Positions 23,801-33,398 of a stretch of 64,000 bases of DNA are shown one piece after another. The notes under the pieces are model-generated. The model was not told the origin of the DNA and made no database searches. It saw only the letters and a list, made by a program, of their open reading frames with translations. Each line of letters begins with the position of its first letter. The first letter of the stretch is position 1. The position numbers were made by a program, and so were the translations under genes. The DNA is from Blattamonas nauphoetae (Eukaryota > Preaxostyla > Oxymonadida): contig JARBJD010000199.1 in the NCBI GenBank assembly GCA_033064195.1, positions 1 through 64,000 on the forward strand, in the 5' to 3' direction.

Positions 23801-24104
23801 TAAAAAACTTTTGTCTGGTGGATAATTAGTTGTGAATGAGCATCATTCGGTGGTTGATGACTTGATTTGGTGCCTCTAGAGGAAATACCACACTTTTTTT
23901 CTCTGTTCATTTTCTCACTCTCTAGTCAATATATTAAGCGATCAGTGGATTTATTCTGAATAAAAAGGAACAATATGTTGAAAGTTTCTAATAGAACTCA
24001 GTTTTGTAACCTAGATCTAATTTTCACCTCTTTTTTTGATGTATGATCTATACGAAATAAAACACAGATTTATGTAGTCAGAGTCCTCCTCATTCACAAA
24101 GTTC

Positions 24105-24653
24105 TCAAAAAAATCGAGATACTTCCTTTTTAGGAGCTGGGGTACGCTCCCAAGTTTTCAAAAATTTTTCCACATATGGAACAGTCGCCTGGAGTGACTT
24201 CAGAAATGTTTGATCGCGGTGGAGAACGGAGGGAAGAGGATGAACACGATGGAGAACTGAGGGAGGAGGATAATCGCGATGGAGAACTGAGGGAGGAAGA
24301 TGATCACGATGGAGAACTGAGGGAGGAGGATGATCGCGATGGAGAACTGAGGGAGGAAGATGATCACGATGGAGAACTGAGGGAGGAGGATGATCGCGAT
24401 GGAGAACTGAGGGAGGAGGATAATCGCGATGGAGAACTGAGGGAGGAAGATGATCGCGATGGAGAACGGAGGGAAGAGGATGATCACGATGGAGAACGGA
24501 GGGAAGAGGATGATCACGATGGAGAACTGAGGGAGGAGGATGATCGCGATGGAGAACTGAGGGAGGAAGATGATCACGATGGAGAACTGAGGGAGGAGGA
24601 CGATCGCGATGGAGAACCAAACGAAGTCGTGTCGACTGGTTCCTAATGAACAA
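24105..24653 (-). CDS. Frame spanning the 30-bp array and ending in YVEKFLKTW
   Basis: On the minus strand the array reads as decapeptides like SVLHRDHPPP, followed by a unique tail containing VPYVEKFLKTWERTPAPKK. That tail matches the block at 23740-23800, so the minus strand is the better candidate for coding. The plus strand is also open over the array (DGELREEDDH repeats). Whether any product is made is unknown. Confidence 0.35.
   Translation of the reverse strand: MFIRNQSTRLRLVLHRDRPPPSVLHRDHLPPSVLHRDHPPPSVLHRDHPLPSVLHRDHPLPSVLHRDHLPPSVLHRDYPPPSVLHRDHPPPSVLHRDHLPPSVLHRDHPPPSVLHRDHLPPSVLHRDYPPPSVLHRVHPLPSVLHRDQTFLKSLQATVPYVEKFLKTWERTPAPKKEVSRFF
24230..24620. repeat. 30-bp tandem repeat array
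   Basis: About 13 copies of GATGGAGAACTGAGGGAGGA followed by AGATGATCAC-like ten bases. Alternating CAC/CGC variants give a two-unit higher-order pattern in part of the array. The unit length is a multiple of three, so frames persist on both strands. Confidence 0.95.
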
Positions 24654-24723
24654 ATCGATCTGTCGCGTTCAATCGAGGATGAATGTGATTCACATGACGA
24701 ACTAGCTGCAATTTCTCGATCGT

Positions 24724-24957
24724 ATGGATGAGGTCATTGTGGTGGAGACTGGTCAGATTGGATGGGCAGAGCTTCTACGACGAGCTAAAAGGGCGGGCAT
24801 CAACTTCGAAAAGTTCAGCATCAAAAGCGAAGACAAGAAGAACGGCAAACAGGCGAAGAAGAAGCAGATCGAAGTGAAGGAGGAGAAGACTGGCGAGGAG
24901 TTCGCAAAGCAGATCATGACCGAGGAGGAGCAGGAGACGGGTCCGTTCCACGTGTGA
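24724..24957 (+). CDS. Small Lys/Glu-rich protein of unknown function
   Basis: A 77-residue frame with ATG and TGA: an N-terminal block IGWAELLRRAKRAGINFEKF followed by a Lys/Glu-rich helix and the end GPFHV. It could be a whole small gene or the last exon of a longer one carried by the 3.8-kb insert. No family was recognised. Confidence 0.4.
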   Translation: MDEVIVVETGQIGWAELLRRAKRAGINFEKFSIKSEDKKNGKQAKKKQIEVKEEKTGEEFAKQIMTEEEQETGPFHV

Positions 24958-24959
24958 GG

Positions 24960-26745
24960 CGGCCGAAGAGGGGAGAACTTGACAGAGACAGTGTGGGGTA
25001 CAAAGTCGAGGAGGGAGACTCTGACGACTGAAGAGAATCAGACAGCACGCAAGTTCGGAACAAGGATGAGCTGATCGGCTCTGAACACAACACGATTCTG
25101 CTTTCTCTCTACACTGATGTTCATTGAAATCATCCATGCCGACGATGGGGAGAGCAAACACGCTCATGCAGACGATTTGGAGATCTTACCCGTCAATGCC
25201 TCTCTCATTTTGTCATCAACTCTCCCGTTCAATTTAACCTGCAAGGTGAGGTTCGCAATTTCATTTCACCCTTTTCATGACTCAATCCTTTTTGTTTGCA
25301 TTCAAATATCATCCCTTCTCACATAAGATCCAAAATGATCACGATAAATAGGATGAAGAACAGAGTGAGATCAAAGGGATGGATTGAAAGGGAGACTGGG
25401 GCCTGAAGTGAATGACAAAGATTAGAGATGGAGAGAATGAATATGGAAGTCCTCTGAATCCGCATATCTCTGCACAAAACGCTGTCTGCTGAACATGTTG
25501 AATGGAAATGCGAGGAGGGCAGGAGATGGGCATAAGGATGCGTAAAGTGGAAGAATATTTGTCAGATTTTGATATTAGTGACAGGCTGGGCGAGAGGAGA
25601 GTGGAAAGAAGACAGAGAAGAAAGAAAGAGCTAGATTTGGTTTGAAAGGAAAATAAGCGCGATGAAGACGGGAAGAAGAACAAAAACAGAAAGATGATGA
25701 AAAGCAAACCATTTGTGAGAAAGCGGAGGAGGTTGAACGACGAAAGTGGGAGAAGGATGTCGGATTCGACTGCGATCTGATTGATGCGATCCAATGAGCA
25801 GATGCTGATAAACAGAGAGACTTGGAAAAGAATATAGTCATGAAACATGAATGGAAGAAGAGATAATCGGTGAAAAGAAGACGAGATATGACATTACGAA
25901 AGAAGAAATTGGATTAAAGAGAAAAGCGAGAATATGAAATATCTATTCAACAAATTTGTCTAGAAAGTGAAATACAGTTCCGTGTGGGTGACTAATGAGT
26001 GTGTACCGATTTTAAACGAAATCTGTTGGACCGTTTTGGAGGAAAGTGGAACAAAGTTGGAACTCCACAAGACTTGATCCTGAGTTTGGAACCATCAAAA
26101 AGAGAACCAAGATGGGAAAAATAGGGAATCAAACCTCAAGAATTGATTTTTGGCGATCTAGACGCAGAACATGTTGGTTTGCTCGCATGGAGATGTCGAT
26201 TCAAGGTGAGGCTTGTCATTCGAACCGACATCGTTGTCGACCACTGACAATACCGCGAGATACAGGTCAAAAACATGAAAGAAATAAAGATTCCGACTTT
26301 TGAGAAGGATATGATGGATGGATTGTATCTGAAGAACGACACACAAACATTTGCATAAAAATGAAGGACTACAACAATATCATACTGATTCCTTCAGCAG
26401 CAAGATTCGACGTAATTCAACGAAGTTGTTTTTCAGTTCTCATCCATTCTCTTCAAATGGTTGGGAAAGTAACTCCTGAAAGCGCAAGAGCAAATCAGTA
26501 CAATTGGGACGTCTGGCGAGACATCGTGGGAAGTTCCAGACTGACAACATGTTCAAGAATGGAAAGATGCATACAAAAGCACATCGTATTTGGTGGTTTT
26601 CTTTTTTGAACAATAATCCCCATAAATTTGTCTTTTTGTCTGTGATCTCAAATGTCATATATTTGAACAAAATCATTCCCTGTGACATGAAGAAAGTATC
26701 AAGAGTTGCTCCTATCACATTCATCAATTTTGAAGTCATCATCCT
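24960..26745. other. Degenerate A/G-rich stretch, no gene recognised
   Basis: The plus strand is purine-rich with many short Lys/Arg/Glu-rich frames that break often, even in the TGA-only code. It may be decayed coding sequence of the insert. At 26440-26745 the minus-strand polymerase frame stays open into the insert, but the sequence has no polymerase motif. Confidence 0.4.
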
Positions 26746-27322
26746 AAACGTCACATATTGATTGTTCTCTCGAACTGTTTCTGCATATTTGAAGAGTTCT
26801 CTGATCCACTGCTTCACAAAGTCTTTTCCATTACGAAGATCAAAGTAGATTGACTTCACTCCTGATTTTGTTTTGATTGCTGATGCAACAGAGAGAGGCT
26901 TCAGATGAGAAATCAGTTGAGTGTTGTCATCAGAGAACAAGTTGTCAAGAATGAGATCTTCCATCGTTTCGAAATCGTAAGTGATGTAGTATTGTGTTGG
27001 TTTGAATTCGTCTTGTCTCTTGTGTGCCATCAGAAACTCAAATGTTCTATTGTTCAGAATGTGTGGAACATAAGGTCTTGGTGTTTTGTCAGGAGTGATC
27101 TTCTTCACATGTTTTCCATCAAGTTCTTTGCACTCTTTGAGATGCTTCTCGTAGTATGTCTTGAAGTGAGAATCCTTGACTTGGAATCCTCTTGACTGAC
27201 AATAAGGACAGAGTTTGTATCCAGTGATTTTCTCAGGATCAACAATGAACATCACATGAACCAGTGTGGCTGTAAGTGGAATCATCAGAAGTGGTAGAAC
27301 TCTTGCATCATCATTCTCGTGA
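26746..27322 (-). CDS. Protein-primed DNA polymerase B, exonuclease I part
   Basis: A CxxC zinc-like block (LCPYCQSRGF) is followed by the ExoI motif ITYDFETMED and a helical stretch. ExoI with DFE is expected upstream of the ExoII block found at 22.9 kb. The part lies between the 600-bp element on its 5' side and the 3.8-kb insert on its 3' side. Described as a fossil part. Confidence 0.8.
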
Positions 27323-27922
27323 ATAGATATGTCATTAACCCGGTCCGTGTCACCAACCCGGAACCTGGGGTCCAAATAAACCATATTGGTCCAACTAAGA
27401 AAAAAATAAAATTTGAGAATTCAATTCCGCGGGGAATCGGAGAAAACCTCAAACTACGGTAAACAGCAGGAATGCACACATTTTTCAAACTTTTTCAGCT
27501 CAAATCTCCACAACCAGATATCCGTTTTACACCAAATAAAAAGCATTTTTATCGTGAATATATCGAAAAAAGACTCACAAAAAAAAGAAAAATTTTTTTC
27601 CTAAGAAATTTTTGGGCCAGAAAAACAGGGTTGTTTCACATCTTCCCAAATACCCACCATTTTTTCTTCAATTTTTTTTAATATTTTAGTTTCACCAAAA
27701 AAACGTTTCTGTGAAAAATTTCATGAAAATCGGTTCACTGGTTGTTGAGATATACTCGTACACATTTTGAAAAGTGGCCAAAATGAGGTATTTTAAGGAT
27801 TTCTCGAATTCCCCAAATAGGAAATTTCTCAAATTTTATTTTTTTCTTAGTTGGACCAATATGGTTTATTTGGACCCCAGGTTCCGGGTTGGTGACACGG
27901 ACCGGGTTAATGACATATCTAT
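27323..27922. mobile_element. 600-bp TIR element (MITE) in the polymerase gene
   Basis: Terminal inverted repeats of about 90 bp start ATAGATATGTCATTAACCCG and are almost perfect through GGTCCAACTAAGAAAAAAAT. The outermost bases allow a TA target duplication, as in Tc1/mariner-type MITEs, but the ends are not certain to the base. The interior is AT-rich with no gene. The insertion splits the polymerase frame. Confidence 0.85.
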
Positions 27923-29206
27923 AATGTACGATTGACTGAGGAAGCGACGTTTCTTGTCTTCGTCGTATTCGTAGATGTGCACTGTGATGTTGTGTCTACT
28001 CATTTCTTTCTCCAAATCACAAGCGATATCAAATCCAGGATAGTTGCGCAAGTGTTCAGTAAGTTGATGTGGTTTCAGGTGAGTCAGATTCATTGATTCT
28101 GCGAACAATCTTTTTGCTTCAACATTTCTCATATTGATTGATATCTTTTTCCCAGGAACCTCAGGAAGTGTGAGGAACGATAACGATTGAAAGAAACAAA
28201 TGTTGAACTCAGAATCGATGTACCGAACGTTTCTCGTTTTGATGTGTTCAGTGAGAATTGCATTCGCTTTTCCTGCAACTGGAAATCGATAGACTGCAAC
28301 CAGTATGGAGTGGAATGCAATGTACATTGTTTTCGTGTCCATTAGTGTTCTCTCCTGAGATTCTTTGATCAGATTGATCGCATATTTTGAATACTCGTTG
28401 ATATCTCCTGAACTTCGAATCACAGTTGGGAAACTCTTTGATGTGTTCTCCAATTCTGGTCTGAAATCTTTGTATGTTGTCTCATCTTTGTCCTTTCTTT
28501 CTATGATCTTACCAAAGTCAATACTGATCTTGAATGGATGATCCTTCTCTTTGTCGAACACTGCTTTGATGAAGGTAGTGATTTCTTCAACATTCTTCAG
28601 ATGATTGTGGAAGTACAACTGATATGGTTTTCCATTATCTTCAACCTTCTCGACCTCATTCTTTTTGAACTTCCTTCGTGCATTCATCAGACAAGAATTG
28701 AATGCTGCTTTGTCTCGTGGTTCAGCAAGTAAAATGCATTCTTCAAATCCATCGAATGTCTGAACTTCTCTTTTTTCCATCTGTTCATTTTTCTTTTGAA
28801 TGATCAACAGATTCTTCATCCAATGATCCATCAGCTTCTCTTCAATTGATTTCAGTTTCCATGTCATTCTGAACACTTGCTTTTTTAGTTCATCTTTGTT
28901 CACTCTTGGATTTGATTTCATGTTCTCAACAATCATTCGGTAAGCGAGTCGATCTTCTGATGCCATCTGCTGTCGAAGTTTAACTTGTTCAAGAAAATCT
29001 GGAATGAGATTGAGATCGAGATTCTTTATTGGATGTGGAAACTCGAGATTTGTGTGTTGTAGCATAGTCAGGAGAAATGATCTGTGATGTTGATAATTTT
29101 TACTGTCAGGATTGTATGTTCGACCATCAATAAATTGAAATTGTGTATTCGGAAAGAGATCTCGAATTTCTTGAATTCTTTCTTTGATTGGTTTTAGCAG
29201 TGTCAT
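27923..29206 (-). CDS. Protein-primed DNA polymerase B, N-terminal part
   Basis: The frame starts at ATG 29206, two bases inside the edge of element C, so no promoter of the Polinton type remains in front of it. About 430 residues, helical and charged. A block SEFNICFFQSLSFL followed 80 residues later by NITVHIYEYDED resembles the Cys and His regions of OTU-like domains found at the N-terminus of some Polinton polymerases; this resemblance is weak. Described as a fossil part. Confidence 0.7.
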
Positions 29207-29363
29207 TTGGGGTGCATTTTTCGAGACTCAACACCCCTTTTTTATTTGCTTAATCGACATAATAAATCTACTCATTACACCTCTGACTGGGAAAATCTCT
29301 GTAATTTCGTATCCACGTGCCTGGCTAGATCGAACCCACAATTTACTTTCAAACAGCTCAATC

Positions 29364-29450
29364 ATGACTAACACTCTCGTTTGTTTTCTCGCACTCTTTT
29401 TCATCATCACACATGTGTCTTGTTCTCTTCTAGGTATACAATATTAGATT
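29364..29450 (+). CDS. Signal-peptide exon of the cargo gene in element C
   Basis: ATG at 29364 begins MTNTLVCFLALFFIITHVSC, a textbook signal peptide with a 12-residue hydrophobic core, followed by SLL and a GGTATAC donor-like site. The downstream partner exon is uncertain; acceptors near 29540 are possible. It implies that at least one cargo product enters the secretory pathway. Confidence 0.5.
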
Positions 29451-30428
29451 TAATCCACTCACTCCATGATCAATCACATCTCTCCGTTGTGATCTCCCTG
29501 GAAGTGACAAATCTACAATAACCGCGCCATCACATCACACAGTCTTGAAAAGTGTGTATTTTCATTCCTTTCGGCATTCCAACTTCTCTCTTCTCTTCAT
29601 TCAGCATCCTGTTCGTCGTTGAAGATCCTCCACCAGACTTCGAAATACTCGAACCAAAACAACAGGCAGGCAATCATATCCATCAATACAATCTTCAATC
29701 TCAGAATTGCCACCACTTCAGCCACTTTCGAATCGTATTCTTCATGATTATTCCATCAAGCACAATGACGTCTGTACTGTGACGTTATGTCAGTTTTAAC
29801 CCCTCAGTCATCTGTCACTTGGATTCGAGTGTCTTTTCGTGTCAGTTTAAACCTGTATTCATGCTGACATTCAACAGAAACATGCTCTTCCAATGATTGT
29901 CATCCGAATCATCGTGAACCCGATAAGATTGTCCTTGTCATCTCAAAGGATGGGCAGAAGCATTTATTACCAGATCCGATTGCTCCCTGAAAGTCGAATA
30001 TGATGAACACCGTGTTGGATCAGGTCTGAGAACCGATCATCATTGTTTTCGTTCTTTCATTGACTGTGTCATTCTTTCCATCCAAATATCGTACAAAAAT
30101 CATCTATTATTTTGGTTTCATTGTTCATCTACTCAACAGCGTCGATTCTTTCTCATTTAAGTCTTTCGCAACCATTCAAAACTCTGATCGTCCTCTATTT
30201 CCTCACATGGGTCATACAAAAGATAAAACTAATGGTCACCAGTCATTTCTGCTCCTTCATTCCACTTTCGATGGCGATAAACAAATCTGCTTCACGCAAC
30301 CACTTGAAATCTTAGCAATCAAAAGGGGATTGCCATTCGAGAAGAAAACGTCCCTTTCCTGCCAAACGTGACGGTATTTGAAAAGGATGTTCGTTTGTGA
30401 CTGAGTAGATGAACATTATTGAACATAT

Positions 30429-31076
30429 TTGCCATGGGAAGGCTGGAATCATGATCTGAATGTGTTGTTCATCTCTGCCGCTGTCCAGAACGCAACAAAC
30501 GCAACGAGAAAGAACAACACAACATCAAACACGACACACTCATCCCCAATTGATGCTCACTTTGTAAATATGGTGCGAGAAACGGAAGCGTCGCTGAAAA
30601 CGTGCCTCGGAACGTGCAACAACACGTTCATGACGTATCAGGTGTCACTGGACTCTTTCTGCACTCGAAAGTGTGGCGATGTGAAAGAAAAATCCCAAAA
30701 GCGTCCCAAAATCCAATCCGTTCCAGTCAATCACCCTCTTCACTCTCGCTAGGGGAATGACGAGGATCCTCAGACTGAAGACGAAGAAATGTCCGAAAAC
30801 GAGCCTGACGACTCAAACTGCATGTCCAAATGCCGTCTGTACAATATGCCGATCTGCATTACCGAAGCAAAAGCCAAAGAACTCAAACAGAAAGCAAGGG
30901 ATGACAAGAAACGAATGAAGGCTCGCTTCAACAATTTGAGGAAGGAGGAAGAGTCTATTCTGTCTGCAGTGAAAGACGAGCTATCTGCTCTCGAAAAGGA
31001 GGAGAAATAAACACTCAAACGAAAGGGAACACCAAATTCTGCCTCAGCCACCCGTGTTCCGACAAAGAACTCTTGA
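30429..31076 (+). CDS. Cargo frame 1 of element C: CX3C-rich protein
   Basis: A 215-codon frame from MPWEGWNHDL to TGA at 31074, reading one TAG and one TAA as Gln. It has an Asn/Thr-rich segment with N-glycosylation-like sites (NATNATRKNNTT), then paired cysteines CLGTC..CTRKC and CMSKC..MPIC, and ends in a Lys/Glu coiled coil (KELKQKARDDKKRMKARFNN). Twin CX3C pairs usually make disulfide-linked helical hairpins. The same frame occurs at 18363-19010 in B and inverted in A. The function is unknown. Confidence 0.6.
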
Positions 31077-31196
31077 AACACACCGATTCAACCAACCAAT
31101 CCCAACCAGCCGTCTCCAGCCAAGCTTTATCTTTCCGTCCTCATCACACTCTCCGAAATCAGTCTCGTCTTCTCCTCCAGATTACAAGACGCCACA

Positions 31197-31670
31197 TTGT
31201 ATCCTCTCTCCTTCCCAACCAATCTCCGTTCACACACCGAACAAGACGAAGAGTCTCTGAGGCAGTGCGAGGACGAAGTATTGGACAGCATTCTCGATTG
31301 CGGCTCACACGGTGCGTCGTCAGCCAGCATCGAAGATTTCACCGCAGGCAAGCGATTGAGAATGAGGATGTGCGCTGCCCAGCTTGCTCGCTCACCGAAA
31401 CTAGAACGTCGAGACTGCGTCCAAATCTGCGAAACAACTCGTCAGCAATGCTTCTCGACGTGCACTGACAAGCAAAAGCAGGTTCAGGGAGGATTTGGGT
31501 TTGGTGTGGACGAGGACGAGATTGGTACCGACTTCGAGCTGTTGAACATCATTGTCGCCCACTCCGAGTCGCAGATAACACAAATCAAGACCCAAAATCC
31601 ATTCGACGACTTGTTCACAGAGGATCAGTCGAACCACCCAGTGACGAAGGTACATCGTGAGGGGAGATGA
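31197..31670 (+). CDS. Cargo frame 2 of element C: second CX3C-rich block
   Basis: A frame of 157 codons to TGA with cysteines in RQCEDEVLDSILDCG, CVQICETTRQQCFSTC and acidic stretches (GVDEDEIGTDF). It repeats the CX3C style of frame 1, so the two are probably exons or tandem domains of one secreted protein. The start codon is not certain; an exon boundary may lie just upstream of 31197. Confidence 0.5.
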   Translation: MYPLSFPTNLRSHTEQDEESLRQCEDEVLDSILDCGSHGASSASIEDFTAGKRLRMRMCAAQLARSPKLERRDCVQICETTRQQCFSTCTDKQKQVQGGFGFGVDEDEIGTDFELLNIIVAHSESQITQIKTQNPFDDLFTEDQSNHPVTKVHREGR

Positions 31671-31800
31671 GGGTGTCGCGAAGGGGTCGTCGAGAATGGA
31701 TAACCTCGAGGATTGTGAGAGAGCTGCTGCGAACGATTTTTGGAAAGATGCGAAGCGAGAAAAGTGAACGGAGGGAATAGGAAGCGGATGCGATCAGCAG

Positions 31801-32352
31801 ATGGAACAGTACAAGAAGAACAGAGATCACCCCTCAACAATGGGACAGCCTGAAGACCCCAAATCGACACAACATGCCACGCATGGATCGGATGATCAGG
31901 AAAAGTTGAAGGAAAAACCGGATATGTTCAAGGAGAAGAAAGAGAAGGAAGGGAAGAAGGAAGAGGAGGAGAGATCGGAGAGAAGGAAGGGATTTGAACC
32001 AAACAAGAACGATCCACCAACACCAACGAATGAAAAGAAAGAGAAAGACACGGAAAGATATGAAGCAGTGAAGAAAGAGAAAAGGGAGGAGAAAAAGGAA
32101 GAAGTCACACCTGACGTGAAGCAGAAGAAAGCTGAGGAGGAGAGCCTGAAGCAACAAGAATAGTGGAAACGAGATGCTGACATGGAAGCTGCTCCGCGAG
32201 CCAAACAAAACGAACAGAAAGAAGCCGAACAGAAAAAGCGGGAAGCAGAATCAGAAATGAGAGCGGAAGCAGAAAAGAAGAAACAAGAAGCAGAATCGAA
32301 GAAACATGAAGAAGAAGCGAAGAAAACTGAAGAGGAATGGATGTGTAGCTGA
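31801..32352 (+). CDS. Cargo frame 3 of element C: Lys/Glu-rich coiled-coil protein
   Basis: A 184-codon frame from MEQYKKNRDHPSTMG to TGA at 32350, reading one TAG at 32161 as Gln; composition and phase are unbroken across it. It is dominated by KEKKEKEGKKEEEE-like and AEKKKQEAESKK-like helix. The equivalent in B is shifted by one extra base. A further open stretch with TAA/TAG read as Gln continues at about 32450-32700 and leads into the minisatellite. Confidence 0.55.
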
Positions 32353-32683
32353 CACGTCGTGTATGATTCTGTTCTCGAAGGGCCAGGGGAGGATTGAATG
32401 GAAGCTTCTGCTCAACGGCGTACATCCTCTGCTCTGCTCTCTTTTGGATTTCATTCGATCCACAGTCTCTTGAACAACTTCGTTCGACAGATACTTAACT
32501 ACTAGACTTAACACAAGATTATCAACTGAACCTCACACAAGCTGAACTTGCAGCTTGGAACATCTCTCACTAAGCCACGGACTTCGCCAATTGGTGTCGT
32601 TTCGACGACAGATCTCTCACTGAACTAGAATATGCAACGAACAGCGAAGAGGAGGAAACCACAAAGATGCAAGAGGAACGAGG

Positions 32684-33030
32684 AAGAGCGAACAACGAGG
32701 ATGAGCGAACGACGAGGCTGAGCGAACGACGAGGATGAGCGAACGACGAGGCTGAGCGAACGACGAGGATGAGCGAACGACGAGGCTGAGCGAACGACGA
32801 GGATGAGCGAACGACGAGGCTGAGCGAACGACGAGGATGAGCGAACGACGAGGCTGAGCGAACGACGAGGATATGCGAACGACGAGGCTGAGCGAACGAC
32901 GAGGCTGAGCGAACGACGAGGCTGAGCGAACGACGAGGATGAGCGAACGACGAGGCTGGGCGAACGACGAGGATATGCGAACGACGAGGCTGAGCGAACG
33001 ACGAGTATGAGCGAACAACGAGGAGGAACC
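32684..33030. repeat. 17-bp minisatellite in element C
   Basis: The unit, the order of variants and the length are the same as in element B. Confidence 0.95.
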
Positions 33031-33398
33031 AGCAACAAGGAAGAGCGAACGATGAGGATGTGTGGATAACAAGAAGGAAGGTCGATATCCGCTATTTCCC
33101 GAATTCAATATGTTCTTCTTGACTTAACACTCGCCAACGGTGCCAAACTCACTCTTACTTAGATTCGTTAAACTTTTCATGTTTTTTTCGATTGTTTATG
33201 TCTGCATCGTTCTTATTATTTGTGATCAGTTCCTATTTTCGAAAAACATGTGATCCACCCTAAATATAAAACAACAGAAACTCACCAACATGAACCATTG
33301 AAAAACTAAACTTTTCCCGCCTCTCACTGTTTGATTAATGTGAAATAATCTGATTTGTGTTAAAAAAAGGGGGTGTTGAGTCTCGAAAAAAAACGCCC

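Larger units (their letters stand above)
22945..26745. mobile_element. 3.8-kb insert in the polymerase gene, bounded by a 22-bp inverted repeat
   Basis: The polymerase reading is interrupted between 26760 and 22950. Both junctions carry TATGTGACGTTTAGGATGAT in inverted orientation (left about 22922, right about 26737-26760). The interior has a 30-bp repeat array, two inverted copies of a YVEKFLKTW-coding block, a small intact frame (24724-24957) and long degenerate stretches. No transposase was recognised. The inverted repeat could be the insert's own ends or a product of an inversion at the junction. The family is unknown. Confidence 0.6.
1..29208 (-). mobile_element. Polinton/Maverick element, left end outside the window, interrupted by later insertions
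   Basis: The block carries the hallmark gene set of Polintons: protein-primed family B DNA polymerase, rve integrase, FtsK/HerA-like ATPase, and major and minor capsid candidates, nearly all on the minus strand with only the ATPase opposed. No terminal repeat of the Polinton is visible. The left end is beyond the window, and the right edge is replaced by element C two bases upstream of the polymerase start codon. Read in the host code (TAA/TAG = Gln) the genes look largely whole and the element looks young. The obvious breaks are four insertions of other elements inside genes, plus the lost right end. No cysteine protease was recognised; it may lie off the left edge. Gene set and strand layout are seen; recent age is inferred from intact frames. 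Confidence 0.9.
29209..33398 (+). mobile_element. Element C: 4.19-kb cargo-bearing TIR element at the right edge of the Polinton
   Basis: The termini are identical to those of element B and the interior is almost identical. Its left flank is Polinton and its right flank is unrelated AT-rich DNA. The bases beside it (GTCATTT on the left, ACACTAA on the right) are not a duplication, unlike A and B. A rearrangement that removed the Polinton end and joined new DNA at this element would explain that. Confidence 0.9.
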
